From assembly GCF_947241705.1 (NCBI RefSeq), contig NC_079269.1, forward strand, positions 124,001-188,000: 64,000 nt of DNA, in the 5' to 3' direction. Source of the stretch: Saccharomyces mikatae IFO 1815 (Eukaryota > Ascomycota > Saccharomycetes > Saccharomycetales > Saccharomycetaceae). Below the pieces are notes generated by a model that was given only the letters and a program-made list of their open reading frames with translations, ran no database searches and was not told where the DNA came from. The stretch's first letter is position 1; the number at the start of each line of letters is the position of its first letter. Shown in pieces: positions 50,386 to 60,434 of the stretch. Position numbers and translations under genes: made by a program.

Positions 50386-50405
50386 GAAGCTACAGCAGAG
50401 CAAAG

Positions 50406-53400
50406 ATGAGTGCTATTTATAAATTATCCATTCAGGGTATACGGTCTTTTGACTCCAATGATAGGGAAACGATTGAATTTGGCAAGCCTTTGACTTTAAT
50501 TGTCGGCATGAATGGTTCAGGAAAGACAACCATCATTGAATGTTTGAAATACGCCACGACAGGTGACCTTCCACCAAACAGTAAAGGTGGAGTTTTCATT
50601 CATGACCCAAAGATAACTGGGGAGAAGGACATTAGAGCTCAGGTCAAACTGGCATTTACAAGTGCCAATGGACTCAATATGATTGTCACCAGAAATATTC
50701 AACTGATAATGAAAAAGACAACCACTACGTTCAAGACTTTGGAAGGCCAATTAGTTGCTATTAACAATAGTGGTGATCGTAGCACATTGTCTACCAGGTC
50801 TTTGGAATTAGACGCTCAGGTGCCTCTTTATCTGGGTGTCCCAAAGGCAATTCTAGAGTACGTAATATTCTGTCACCAAGAGGACAGCCTTTGGCCACTG
50901 AGTGAACCTTCGAATTTGAAGAAAAAGTTTGATGAGATTTTCCAAGCAATGAAATTTACAAAGGCTCTAGACAACTTAAAATCCATAAAGAAGGACATGT
51001 CTGTGGATATCAAGTTATTGAAGCAATCAGTGGAACACCTGAAGTTAGACAAAGACAGATCCAAGGGTATGATGCTCAATATTCACCAATTGCAAACGAA
51101 AATTGACCAGTACAATGAAGAAGTATCCCAAATTGAAATTCAGCTGAACGAAATCACTGGAAAATCTGATAAACTATTTAAATCGAATCAAGATTTTCAA
51201 AAAATCTTATCCAAAGTGGAGAACTTGAAAAATACAAAAGTTTCAATTAGTGATCAAGTGAAAAGATTGTCAAACTCGATTGACATCCTGGATTTATCGA
51301 AACCAGATTTGCAAAATTTATTGAAAAATTTCTCTAAAGTCTTGATGGATAAGAATAACCAGTTGAAAGATTTAGAAATGAGTATTTCAAATCTGAAAGA
51401 ACAGCAGTCATCCTTACAAAATCTCTCTAATTCTCTCATTAGAAGACAAGGTGAATTAGAAGCCGGTAAGGATGCATACGAAAAGAACTTAAATAATCTT
51501 TCCTCACTGAAGGAAATCTTTCAAAATAGGTTCCAACATCTAACAAATACTGAGAATAATGACATGACTCGAATAAACCACGAAATGTCACAATTCAGAA
51601 CTCTTATATCTCAAGAACTAACAGATGCTGCGGAACAATTTTCAAAGGAAATTCAATTGAAAGAGACCAATTTATCCGAGTTAGTAAATTCAATAACTGT
51701 TGATACACAAAATTTGGAATATAATAGAAAAGATAGGATAAAACTAATACGTGATACTGAAGAACTTACTGAAAAACTAAGGTCCTTCGAAAATTCATTC
51801 ACTCAGGATGGTCTCAATCAAGAAATAGAGAAACTCAAGGCCTACAGGGAAAAGTTACAGATTTGGGAAAGTGATAATATTATATCAAAATTGAACCAGA
51901 AAATAGAAGAAAAGAACAATGAAATGATCATTTTAGAGAACCAAATTGAAAAATTCCAAGATCGTATAATGAAAACAAATCAGCAATCGGACTTATATGC
52001 TAAATTAGGACTAATCAAAAAATCTATTAATTCCAAATCCGATGAATTACAAAAGATCACGGAAAAATTACAAAGTGATCCAAGAATAAGAGAGATATTT
52101 CCTGTTGTTCAAGAATTTCAGAAATCTGATTTAGAAATGGATTTTCAGAAACTTTTTATTAATATGCAAAAGAATATAGCGACCAACAACAAAAATATTC
52201 ATGATTTGGATAGAAGATATACAAATGACTTATATAATTTGAAAGCTATTGAAAAGGATTTACAGGATAACCTTCAATCGAAAAAAAAGGTGACAGAAAT
52301 TTTGAATGAAAACTTGCCTGAAGATTGTGCCATCGACGAATACAATGATGTCCTAGAAGAAACTGAACTCTCCTATAAAACTGCATTAGAGAACTTGAAG
52401 ATGCACCAAACAACTTTGGAATTCAATCGAAAGGCCTTAGAAATAGCTGAACGTGACAGCTGCTGTTATTTGTGTTCAAGAAAATTTGAAAATGAAATGT
52501 TCAAAAGTAAGTTGTTACAAGAGCTAAAAACCAAAACAGACATAAATTTTGAAAAAACTTTAAAAGAGACAGTTCAAAATGAAAAGGAATATCTCCATAG
52601 CTTAAGGCTGTTGGAGAAGCATATCCTTTCATTTAGTTCCTTAAATGAGAAAATCAATAATGCTCAGGAATGCCTTGAAAAGGCTAAAGAGGAAACAAAA
52701 ACTTCCAAATCGAAACTTGATGAACTGGAAACGAATTCTAAGAAATTGAAAAATGAAAAGGAATTTGCTGAATCCGAAATTCGCCCTCTGATTGAGAAAT
52801 TCAATTATTTGGAAAGAGAAATTAAAGATCTTGAGAACAGTTCCAAAACAATATCTGAGGAATTATCCATCTACCACACCGGCGAAGATGCTATTCAAAC
52901 TGTCGATGAGCTAAGGGATCAACAAAAACATATGAATGACTCTTTACGTGAACTAAGGAAAAGTATTGCGGATTTGCAAATGGACAAAGATGAGAAAGTG
53001 AGAGAAAATGCAAGAATGATTAGTTTAATCAAGGAGAAGGAATTGACAGTTTCTGAAATCGAATCATCACTAACACAAAAGCAAAACATTGATGATTCTA
53101 TAAAGGCAAAAAAAGTGAACATCAGAGATATTGATTCTAGAGTAGAAGCTCTAGAATCACGTATTATTACGTTGAAGGACAAAAAAGATGAAGCCCAAAC
53201 TGTTCTGGATAAACTAAAATATGAGCGTGATATTCAAATACACAATAAACAAAAAACAGTGGCAGATGTTAATCGCTTAATAGATAGATTTCAGGCAATT
53301 TATAAAGAAGTTATTGATTTTGAAACTAAGGGATTCACCGAATTACAAACAACGATAAAGGAATTAGAGTTGAATAAAGTACGAATGCAAGAATTGAAAG

Positions 53401-54344
53401 AACAACTTGATCTCAAGTTAGATGAAATTAATGAGGAAAAAAGAAAACTTTCTGAGTCAAATAATGAAGAGAAAAATTTGAAGCAAAACCTAGAATTAAT
53501 TGAATTAAAGCTGCAACTCCAAGATATCGAATCTGAAATCAGTAAATTGGATGTTCAAAATGCAGAAGCTGAAAGAGATAAATATCAAGAGGAATCACTA
53601 AGGCTAAGAACCAATTTTGAAAAGCTAAGCTCTGAGAATGCAGGCAAATTAGGCGAAATGAAACAATTACAAAACCAGATAGATTCGTTGACACATCAAT
53701 TGCGAACCGATTACAAAGACATCGAAAAAAAATATCATAAAGAATGGGTTGAATTACAGACGAGAACCTTTGTTACTGATGATATAGATGTCTATTCTAA
53801 AGCATTGGATAGTGCTATTATGAAATATCATGGGTTGAAAATGCAGGATATAAACAGAATCATTGACGAATTGTGGAAGCGTACGTATAGTGGCACTGAT
53901 ATAGATACTATCAAAATAAGATCTGACGAAGTTAGTAGTACTGTGAAGGGAAAATCATATAACTATCGTGTTGTGATGTACAAGCAGGATGTTGAACTAG
54001 ATATGAGAGGAAGATGTTCCGCGGGCCAAAAGGTTCTTGCGTCAATTATCATCAGACTAGCTCTATCTGAAACGTTTGGCGCTAATTGTGGTGTAATAGC
54101 ACTGGATGAACCTACAACTAATTTAGATGAAGAGAACATCGAAAGTTTAGCAAAATCTCTACACAATATAATTAACATGAGAAGACACCAAAAAAATTTT
54201 CAACTAATTGTCATTACTCATGATGAGAAATTTTTAGGCCATATGAATGCAGCGGCATTTACTGACCACTTCTTCAAAGTCAAAAGAGATGACAGGCAAA
54301 AATCACAAATTGAATGGGTAGATATTAATAGAGTCACTTATTGA
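50406..54344 (+). CDS. RAD50: Rad50, ATPase of the Mre11-Rad50-Xrs2 complex
   Basis: Rad50 is the SMC-like ATPase that tethers and, with Mre11, processes DNA double-strand breaks and telomere ends. It has 1312 residues, exactly the S. cerevisiae length. Walker A GMNGSGKTT is at residues 34-42 and the Q-loop stretch VIFCHQEDSLWPL is near 154-166. Long heptad coiled coils flank the central zinc hook CYLC at about 685-688. In the C-terminal head lie the ABC signature MRGRCSAGQKVLAS near 1198-1211 and Walker B VIALDEPTTNLDEENI near 1231-1246. All catalytic and hook residues are present. Only 29 bp separate its stop from the convergent MPA43 stop. Confidence 0.98.
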   Translation: MSAIYKLSIQGIRSFDSNDRETIEFGKPLTLIVGMNGSGKTTIIECLKYATTGDLPPNSKGGVFIHDPKITGEKDIRAQVKLAFTSANGLNMIVTRNIQLIMKKTTTTFKTLEGQLVAINNSGDRSTLSTRSLELDAQVPLYLGVPKAILEYVIFCHQEDSLWPLSEPSNLKKKFDEIFQAMKFTKALDNLKSIKKDMSVDIKLLKQSVEHLKLDKDRSKGMMLNIHQLQTKIDQYNEEVSQIEIQLNEITGKSDKLFKSNQDFQKILSKVENLKNTKVSISDQVKRLSNSIDILDLSKPDLQNLLKNFSKVLMDKNNQLKDLEMSISNLKEQQSSLQNLSNSLIRRQGELEAGKDAYEKNLNNLSSLKEIFQNRFQHLTNTENNDMTRINHEMSQFRTLISQELTDAAEQFSKEIQLKETNLSELVNSITVDTQNLEYNRKDRIKLIRDTEELTEKLRSFENSFTQDGLNQEIEKLKAYREKLQIWESDNIISKLNQKIEEKNNEMIILENQIEKFQDRIMKTNQQSDLYAKLGLIKKSINSKSDELQKITEKLQSDPRIREIFPVVQEFQKSDLEMDFQKLFINMQKNIATNNKNIHDLDRRYTNDLYNLKAIEKDLQDNLQSKKKVTEILNENLPEDCAIDEYNDVLEETELSYKTALENLKMHQTTLEFNRKALEIAERDSCCYLCSRKFENEMFKSKLLQELKTKTDINFEKTLKETVQNEKEYLHSLRLLEKHILSFSSLNEKINNAQECLEKAKEETKTSKSKLDELETNSKKLKNEKEFAESEIRPLIEKFNYLEREIKDLENSSKTISEELSIYHTGEDAIQTVDELRDQQKHMNDSLRELRKSIADLQMDKDEKVRENARMISLIKEKELTVSEIESSLTQKQNIDDSIKAKKVNIRDIDSRVEALESRIITLKDKKDEAQTVLDKLKYERDIQIHNKQKTVADVNRLIDRFQAIYKEVIDFETKGFTELQTTIKELELNKVRMQELKEQLDLKLDEINEEKRKLSESNNEEKNLKQNLELIELKLQLQDIESEISKLDVQNAEAERDKYQEESLRLRTNFEKLSSENAGKLGEMKQLQNQIDSLTHQLRTDYKDIEKKYHKEWVELQTRTFVTDDIDVYSKALDSAIMKYHGLKMQDINRIIDELWKRTYSGTDIDTIKIRSDEVSSTVKGKSYNYRVVMYKQDVELDMRGRCSAGQKVLASIIIRLALSETFGANCGVIALDEPTTNLDEENIESLAKSLHNIINMRRHQKNFQLIVITHDEKFLGHMNAAAFTDHFFKVKRDDRQKSQIEWVDINRVTY

Positions 54345-54373
54345 AAACGGCACAGCGTTTATGGAAAGGTAAG
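54345..54373. other. RAD50/MPA43 minimal convergent spacer
   Basis: Only 29 bp lie between the two stop codons, so the 3' UTRs of both genes must overlap each other's coding ends. Confidence 0.8.
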
Positions 54374-56005
54374 TTAACTGAAAGGACTAATAACCTCATC
54401 GACAAGTTTGTAATAATACTTTTGCTGCTTTGCCATGTCCAAATGTATACGATATTTAACGCAAAGTAAGTTTTTTAGTAGTGTGCTATCGTTTCCAAGA
54501 CAGTATTCAGAAAGAGGCTGGAACTTTTCGTTGTCATCACCAACATCCCTCTCTCTTATCACGTCGACTAATTGCTTCTTTTCATTCGCAGATTTTGCAA
54601 GTATGTAAGCACCTTTAATGCCCATCATGTCAACGTTATCTCTCGGTCTATTTATCGACATACCATTATTAACCAAAGAAATTAAAGATAGTAACCTTTC
54701 GTTTCTCGCTTGACTGCCAGATATCCTTAGTTCTTGGATACGTATACATGCCTTTTGACTTTGAAAGGTATCAATTATTAGTTTTGTCTGGAATGATAAG
54801 AATTCTAAGATGGAAATATACTTATATGTAAGGTTCAGAATTGATGTATCGGTAGTCTCGCCAATGAATGAGCCTTTCATGCGTGGATCTGCAAACGGAG
54901 TTCTATTTCCCTCATAGTCACCATAGAAAAACATATCTTTGGCAAGAATATGAATTGATAGACCTTTTTTCTTCTCAATGCCATGGATTGTTTGTTCAAG
55001 TACTTGATAAATATCAGCACCACTCTTCAAAATTTTTCTAGCACAGGGATGACTTTCGAACAAATGTTCTATTAATTTACCTGTACACGATTGGCCGGCA
55101 GCATAAACAGAAAAGTCACCCTTGTCGTCAAGTATGTTATTGAAGGGTCCCCATACTCCAGGAATTTTAGTATTCGAGACTGGCGTACCATACATGTAGC
55201 AGCTGGAAGTACCGGCTATCATAAATAATGATCTTTCCAAAAAGGGCGGAGAAACTGCGAACCAGCTTGCATAACTGTCAATGCAACTGCGAACTACAGT
55301 TGTCGAAATTACCTTCTTGGAAACAAGTCCAACAGGGCCGATGATCACATTAGATGGTATATTCATAATGTTCTTATAAAACGAAGATGACCAGCCAGAT
55401 GCTTCTCCATCATTTCCTATTCCATTAATATTTTCTCCTCTTAAGAGTCCATCAATGTTCCATTGATATAAACGACCAAGTTCATAAGCAATGTATTGAT
55501 GAAGATCAAAAATGTGAAAACGCTTGTCTTGTCTGTGGGAATATTCATTTAAGAAGTATTTCAATTTGGGAATACCCATTTCGGGTACGAATCTCCCTCC
55601 CAAATAATCCAAAAGTTGTTTTGAACATTCGGCATTTAGCCACTCGCATTCGTCCGTTGCAGAAGAATCCATCCAAAATATAACATTGTTTTCATTTGGA
55701 TAAGGTATCAACGCTTCACTTGTATGAACCCTTTCAAAGATAGCCAATGAACATGTTGCAGAAACACCGCAGGATTTAACGTTATACTCTGTAATTTTTA
55801 ATTTTTGAAAGCACTTTTGAAGTGCCTCAATTATTTCAGTTGATTTTTGCCAGAATTTCCACGACTTTTTTGTAAAATCCTGGTAGTATGGAACTGGCTC
55901 CTGGGCCATTCCCAGTAACGCATCATTGTAATAACTATATATGCCTACTCTAGCACTTGACGAGCCTAAATCAATACCGATTCCAACGTGAGGACTGTAA
56001 TTCAT
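54374..56005 (-). CDS. MPA43: Mpa43, FGGY-family carbohydrate kinase-like protein
   Basis: This protein belongs to the FGGY sugar-kinase family, in the ribulokinase-like (FGGY/YDR109C-type) branch. Its substrate is not firmly established; in yeast the gene was linked to pyruvate dehydrogenase E1-alpha dosage. It has 543 residues (542 in S. cerevisiae). The N-terminal phosphate-binding stretch GIDLGSSSARVGIYS lies at residues 8-22. The C-terminal FGGY domain includes IAGTSSCYMYG near 264 and the glycine-rich ELRISGSQARNERLL near 427. The middle part has FFYGDYEGNRTPFADPRM, the usual sugar-kinase landmark. It is tail to tail with RAD50. Confidence 0.93.
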   Translation of the reverse strand: MNYSPHVGIGIDLGSSSARVGIYSYYNDALLGMAQEPVPYYQDFTKKSWKFWQKSTEIIEALQKCFQKLKITEYNVKSCGVSATCSLAIFERVHTSEALIPYPNENNVIFWMDSSATDECEWLNAECSKQLLDYLGGRFVPEMGIPKLKYFLNEYSHRQDKRFHIFDLHQYIAYELGRLYQWNIDGLLRGENINGIGNDGEASGWSSSFYKNIMNIPSNVIIGPVGLVSKKVISTTVVRSCIDSYASWFAVSPPFLERSLFMIAGTSSCYMYGTPVSNTKIPGVWGPFNNILDDKGDFSVYAAGQSCTGKLIEHLFESHPCARKILKSGADIYQVLEQTIHGIEKKKGLSIHILAKDMFFYGDYEGNRTPFADPRMKGSFIGETTDTSILNLTYKYISILEFLSFQTKLIIDTFQSQKACIRIQELRISGSQARNERLLSLISLVNNGMSINRPRDNVDMMGIKGAYILAKSANEKKQLVDVIRERDVGDDNEKFQPLSEYCLGNDSTLLKNLLCVKYRIHLDMAKQQKYYYKLVDEVISPFS

Positions 56006-56345
56006 GATTTTGCCTTTCTCACAGATTAATTTTTTATTGTGAATTATCGATATTATAAAAGGCTAATTAGATGTGCCTTCAATCACTACCTTCAAATTTT
56101 CTAAAAAACGGGACAATTTAATATAACAATGATAAATTTGTTACCAAGTTTAAAATTTCTAATTATCTATATATTCATTTATACTTTGTTAAAAAAAAAT
56201 AGCGCATGTAAATGTAGTTTTATTTTATTTTTTCTTTTTCTTTTTCTTCTACTTTGAAGAACCATCTCAAATGTTACTGTTTTATCACTCTATCCAGCAA
56301 AGAACCAGAAGAGACAAAATGCTCAATATATAACTTTATATAACC
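56006..56345. other. MPA43 promoter / RPA49 3' region
   Basis: This 340-bp, very AT-rich gap has a T-rich tract (about 56219-56262) and a 9-A run near 56191-56199. A 10/11 ARS-consensus match (ATTTATACTTT near 56176) is noted but weak. Confidence 0.4.
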
Positions 56346-57593
56346 CTAACGTCTTGGACCTCTTCCTCTTCTCGTCATTTCAGGTAGCTTAAATGGAACT
56401 TTCATGGTAGCAATCTTATAAGAAGCTGCAGTACTTTTCGGAATACCAAAAGCTTCGGCCTGAGCAACTGTGGCACCTTTGACAATAGCACCGAGCACTC
56501 TAAACAAACTCACGACTTTGGATGGTTTCAAGTTCAGTTCGTGCGCTAAAGGTGTAATCTCAACAATGAAATTATCCAAATGCAAGATAATTGCTAAGAT
56601 ATAGCATAGGATTTTGTCTTCATTTTGTGGGTCAATAAAATAGGAGCGATCTTTGGATCTTCCGAATTGGCCGGGTTTTATCACAGTAAATCTGCTTAAG
56701 ATACCGTCTACCAAAATTTCAGGTGGACTGTTCAATCTTTCTAGTAGTTTAGTCTTATTATTCACACGTCTATTATCGTATACACCCAGTAATAGTGATA
56801 AGTAGTATAGCAGCTGTAATTTTATCATCTGTGAAGGTTGTGTCAAAGAATCCAATTTCTTTGCCACATATTTCGAATTGTTTTGATATGGGAACAATTC
56901 CAACTTCTTTTCTTTATCAGTTTCCTTCAAAATTGGCGAAACGCGAATGAACTGTAATTCCCTCTTTGGTATTATACTTTCAATCGGATAGATTTGTTCC
57001 ACATCAGTGGCATCGACGTTGGCCAATGGAGTGGGTCTATCGTTGGAAGTAATTTCATCCAATTGAGCTCTTGTTGGCAGATCTTTGGATGCGGTTCTCA
57101 CGGAGTCCACAATGTCAATAGCAGAGTCGGTCAGCTTATCAGAATCAATACGATTTCTTTCCAAATCCGCAATAGCCTTTTTAGCTTTCTTGGTACCGAA
57201 CGCTTCACCTAATGCATTTCTTAAAGCAGATGGACGGGTGTCACTTTTACTCTTGATTTTTGGACCTCTTAAATTCTTGCTTGACTTGGATACAACTTTC
57301 GATACAAGAACCGGAGCCTTGTAGAGTTGAATGCTTTTCTTTTCTGGATTATATAGACCTACGACATATTGATTCGATGCTTGAGAAGCAGGATCCGTCG
57401 AGCCTTCATATTCTAATCTTTCATTTTCACCGTGCAGTACAAATTCATCCTTTTCAGATTTCTTCCTCTTGTATAAGTCAAATGTGGTCTCGCTGGCAGC
57501 ACGGAAGCCCTTGAAGAAACTTCCCACGGCAACAGAGGGGTGATCCTGGGCACTTTCAATTTCAATTTCGGAAACAGACCTTTTTACAGACAT
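56346..57593 (-). CDS. RPA49: Rpa49 (A49), RNA polymerase I subunit
   Basis: A49 pairs with A34.5 as the built-in TFIIF/TFIIE-like module of Pol I in the nucleolus. The ATG at 57593 (MSVKRSVSEIEIES) gives 415 residues, the S. cerevisiae length. The longer frame with 25 hydrophobic residues upstream is unsupported. About residues 1-110 form the A34.5 dimerisation barrel. A linker follows at about 110-185. The tandem winged-helix domain that binds DNA fills about 185-400. The tail is basic (TRRGRGPRR). PAC and RRPE elements in the shared promoter with CRS1 fit the ribosome-biogenesis regulon. Confidence 0.97.
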   Translation of the reverse strand: MSVKRSVSEIEIESAQDHPSVAVGSFFKGFRAASETTFDLYKRKKSEKDEFVLHGENERLEYEGSTDPASQASNQYVVGLYNPEKKSIQLYKAPVLVSKVVSKSSKNLRGPKIKSKSDTRPSALRNALGEAFGTKKAKKAIADLERNRIDSDKLTDSAIDIVDSVRTASKDLPTRAQLDEITSNDRPTPLANVDATDVEQIYPIESIIPKRELQFIRVSPILKETDKEKKLELFPYQNNSKYVAKKLDSLTQPSQMIKLQLLYYLSLLLGVYDNRRVNNKTKLLERLNSPPEILVDGILSRFTVIKPGQFGRSKDRSYFIDPQNEDKILCYILAIILHLDNFIVEITPLAHELNLKPSKVVSLFRVLGAIVKGATVAQAEAFGIPKSTAASYKIATMKVPFKLPEMTRRGRGPRR

Positions 57594-57718
57594 TACTATA
57601 TACAGTTGAGAAATACTTTGTAACAACTGCAGTACTAATAGCGATGTACAAAGTCCTCCTAAATGCACTTAAATTCAAGTTATTATAGTGCTTAATCTTA
57701 AAAGAAATGAAAAATTTC

Positions 57719-57728
57719 AGCTCATCGC
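57719..57728 (-). promoter_or_regulatory. PAC box
   Basis: On the minus strand GCGATGAGCT matches the PAC consensus GCGATGAGMT perfectly, 126 bp upstream of RPA49. Dot6/Tod6 repress through PAC sites in rRNA- and ribosome-synthesis genes. It could serve CRS1 as well. Confidence 0.85.
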
Positions 57729-57734
57729 AATAAA

Positions 57735-57743
57735 AAAAATTTT
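57735..57743. promoter_or_regulatory. RRPE element
   Basis: AAAAATTTT lies 7 bp from the PAC box. The PAC-RRPE pair (Stb3 binds RRPE) is the classic signature of ribosome-biogenesis promoters. Confidence 0.8.
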
Positions 57744-57840
57744 CAGCGCGGGTGACCGCAAACTTTTTTTCATCGCCAAGTTAGTCAAGAGATATTATCA
57801 GTTGGAAATAGCAGTGTTGCAAGTTAGTGCTGGTGCTTAA

Positions 57841-57963
57841 ATGGCGGGGTCAAGTTCTTCTTCTATGCATGAATATCCTCACCAGAACCGTGAGAAGATA
57901 CAGTATAATGTCTACACCCAAGGTCGTCCAACCCAAATGGAATGTTCCAGCACCACAAGCTGA
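57841..57963 (+). CDS. Upstream ORF overlapping both CRS1 starts (40 codons)
   Basis: An ATG at 57841 opens a 40-codon frame ([19 protein letters not shown]...) ending in TGA at 57961-57963. It runs one base out of phase with CRS1, crossing both the mitochondrial (57869) and the cytosolic (57908) starts. Any mRNA beginning upstream of 57841 would meet this ATG first. Whether such transcripts exist cannot be told from sequence; the uORF may be outside the main transcripts. I regard it as a possible regulatory uORF rather than a protein gene. Confidence 0.4.
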   Translation: MAGSSSSSMHEYPHQNREKIQYNVYTQGRPTQMECSSTTS

Positions 57964-60172
57964 AGAAGCCGTGTTGAAGTTGTACAACAGTCTGACAAGA
58001 TCTAAGGTCAAGTTCGTTCCGCAATCTGGCAATAGAGCGGTCACTTGGTACTCCTGTGGTCCTACCGTCTACGATGCTTCTCATATGGGACATGCCAGAA
58101 ACTATGTCTCTATTGATATCAATAGAAGAATTATCCAAGATTACTTTGGTTACACTGTGCAATTTGTACAGAATGTTACCGATATCGATGATAAAATCAT
58201 TTTAAGAGCAAGACAAAACTATTTATTTGATAATTTTGTCAGAGATAACGAGACCAAGTTTAACACCAGCGTTGTCGACAAGGTCAGAACCGCACTTTTC
58301 CAATATATCAATAAAAACTTTAATATTGAAGGTAGCGAAATTAGAACAATCGAAGAATTTGAAAATTGGTTATCAAAGGCTGATACCGAAACTTTGAAGT
58401 TAGAAAACCCCAAATTTCCCATGCATGTTACAGCAGTGCAAAATGCCATTGAATCAGTTACTAAGGGCGATTCTATGGATCCAGAAATTGCTTTTGCAAA
58501 AGTCAAAGATGTGACGGTCCCTTTATTGGACAAAGAATTGGGCTCTACTATCAGTGATCCAGAGATTTTCCGTCAACTCCCAGCTTACTGGGAGCAAAAA
58601 TTTAACGATGACATGTCGTCTTTAAACGTGTTACCTCCCACTGTTACTACCCGTGTTTCGGAGTACATCCCAGAAATTATTGAGTTTGTGCAAAAAATTA
58701 TTGGTAATGGCTACGCATATGCCACTACAGACGGTTCCGTGTATTTTGACACGTTAAAGTTTGACAGATCACCAAACCATGACTATGCAAAATGTCAGCC
58801 ATGGAATAAAGGCCAACTAGACTTGATTAATGATGCCGAGGGGTCCTTAAGTAACTTCGCTGATAATGGTAAAAAGTCAAGTAATGACTTTGCTTTATGG
58901 AAAGCTTCAAAGGCAGGTGAACCTGAGTGGGAATCACCATGGGGCAAAGGTAGACCAGGATGGCACATTGAATGCTCCGTGATGGCCAGTGATATTTTAG
59001 GCTCTAACATCGACATCCATTCTGGGGGTATCGATTTAGCCTTTCCTCACCATGATAACGAATTGGCTCAATCTGAAGCCTGCTTCGACAATAAGCAATG
59101 GATTAACTACTTCTTGCACACAGGTCATTTACATATTGAGGGTCAAAAGATGTCTAAATCCTTGAAGAACTTCATTACCATTCAAGAAGCTTTAGAGAAA
59201 TTTTCACCCCGTCAATTGAGGTTAGCTTTTGCCTCAGTACAGTGGAATAATCAGTTAGATTTTAAGGAATCTTTGATCCATGAAGTAAAGTCATTCGAAA
59301 ACGCCATGAATAATTTTTTCAAGACTATTAGAGCGTTGAAAAACGACGCTGCCTCTGCAGGTCATATCTCCAAAAAGTTCAGTCTTCTGGAGAAAGAATT
59401 ATTGGCCGATTTTGTTGAGAGTGAATCCAAAGTCCATTCAGCATTTTGTGATAACTTATCTACGCCCGTGGTTTTGAAGACTTTGAGTGAACTAGTTACT
59501 AAGTCAAATACCTATATCTCCACCGCAGGATCTGCATTAAAAATTGAACCCTTGATTGCTATCTGTAGCTATGTCACGAAAATTTTAAGAATAATTGGAT
59601 TCCCATCTCGTCCTGACAACTTGGGTTGGGAAGCACAAGCTGGCTCAAACGATGGTTCGTTAGGCTCGTTGGAAGACACTGCTATGCCATATGTTAAGTG
59701 TTTATCCACATTTAGAGACGAGGTACGTTCTCTGGCTATTAAGAAAGCAGAATCGAAGGAATTCCTACAATTAACAGATAAAATCAGAAACGAAGATTTG
59801 TTAAACTTAAACGTTGCATTGGATGATAGAAACGGACAATCTGCTTTGATCAAATTTTTAACCAATGATGAAAAACTGGAGATTGTCAAGTTAAATGAGG
59901 AGAAGATTGCCAATGAACAAGCTAAGAAACTAAAGAAGTTGGAACAGCAGAAACTAAGAGAACAGAAGGAAAACGAAAGAAAGCAAAAGGCCCAAATTAA
60001 GCCAGAAGATATGTTTAGGGATGTCGCATTGTATAGTGCTTGGGACGACCAAGGCCTTCCAACGAAGGACAAAGATGGTAATGACATTACCAAGAGTATG
60101 ACCAAAAAGTTAAAGAAGCAATGGGAGCAACAAAAGAAGCTACACCAAGAGTACTTCGGGAAAGATAATTAA
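57869..60172 (+). CDS. CRS1: Crs1, cysteinyl-tRNA synthetase (mitochondrial and cytosolic forms)
   Basis: This is a class I synthetase that charges tRNA-Cys. From ATG 57869 the product is 767 residues (S. cerevisiae length) and starts [12 protein letters not shown], a basic leader fitting mitochondrial import. A second in-frame ATG at 57908 ([10 protein letters not shown]) gives the 754-residue cytosolic form. S. cerevisiae CRS1 is known to make both forms from alternative transcript starts. The zinc/cysteine-binding YSCGPTVYD is near 61-69, the HIGH-type HMGH at 72-75, the second zinc cluster [10 protein letters not shown] near 368-377 and KMSKS near 429-433. A fungal insertion lies after the HIGH block. 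The C-terminus (about 670-767) is a Lys/Glu/Gln-rich helix followed by a basic tail that likely aids tRNA binding. Confidence 0.96.
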   Translation: MNILTRTVRRYSIMSTPKVVQPKWNVPAPQAEEAVLKLYNSLTRSKVKFVPQSGNRAVTWYSCGPTVYDASHMGHARNYVSIDINRRIIQDYFGYTVQFVQNVTDIDDKIILRARQNYLFDNFVRDNETKFNTSVVDKVRTALFQYINKNFNIEGSEIRTIEEFENWLSKADTETLKLENPKFPMHVTAVQNAIESVTKGDSMDPEIAFAKVKDVTVPLLDKELGSTISDPEIFRQLPAYWEQKFNDDMSSLNVLPPTVTTRVSEYIPEIIEFVQKIIGNGYAYATTDGSVYFDTLKFDRSPNHDYAKCQPWNKGQLDLINDAEGSLSNFADNGKKSSNDFALWKASKAGEPEWESPWGKGRPGWHIECSVMASDILGSNIDIHSGGIDLAFPHHDNELAQSEACFDNKQWINYFLHTGHLHIEGQKMSKSLKNFITIQEALEKFSPRQLRLAFASVQWNNQLDFKESLIHEVKSFENAMNNFFKTIRALKNDAASAGHISKKFSLLEKELLADFVESESKVHSAFCDNLSTPVVLKTLSELVTKSNTYISTAGSALKIEPLIAICSYVTKILRIIGFPSRPDNLGWEAQAGSNDGSLGSLEDTAMPYVKCLSTFRDEVRSLAIKKAESKEFLQLTDKIRNEDLLNLNVALDDRNGQSALIKFLTNDEKLEIVKLNEEKIANEQAKKLKKLEQQKLREQKENERKQKAQIKPEDMFRDVALYSAWDDQGLPTKDKDGNDITKSMTKKLKKQWEQQKKLHQEYFGKDN

Positions 60173-60434
60173 GATACTCACGACTTATTAATGTGCGCAA
60201 CTATGCAAAAGTACGTGTATATGTAGATGCAGTATTTTTACGTTAGAATAGAAACAAACTAATATAATTTTGCATATAGTGTTTATTTTTTTTTCTTGAA
60301 AAGCAAGAAACTTCGCGCAGAAAAAATATCTAAAAACCGAAGACCTGTGGTTTTGGGAAAATATAAGAATAATATTCCAATGACAAACTGTTTGATATCT
60401 AAAATAAAGTTTGACAAGTAAAACGCAGTGACCA
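60173..60434. other. CRS1 3' region / VPS75 promoter
   Basis: This 262-bp tandem spacer has TATATGTAG near 60219 as a likely CRS1 3' element and A/T-rich VPS75 upstream sequence. Confidence 0.4.

Larger units (their letters stand above)
49326..50405. other. NRD1-RAD50 divergent region
   Basis: At 1080 bp this is the longest gap of the window. It holds the NRD1 leader, a degenerate GATAC-type microsatellite (49537-49566), an Abf1-like site and, at the RAD50 end, an ACGCGAAA element. The plus-strand 65- and 88-codon frames at 50064-50422 have no recognised product and probably lie in RAD50 upstream sequence. No RNA gene was recognised. Confidence 0.5.
57594..57868. other. RPA49-CRS1 divergent promoter
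   Basis: This 275-bp head-to-head promoter contains PAC and RRPE elements (listed separately) and the start of a short uORF of CRS1. Confidence 0.6.

Noticed and set aside
50064-50422. Short plus-strand frames just before RAD50
   Set aside because: One has no ATG in the right place to extend Rad50 and both lack homology; they overlap the expected promoter.
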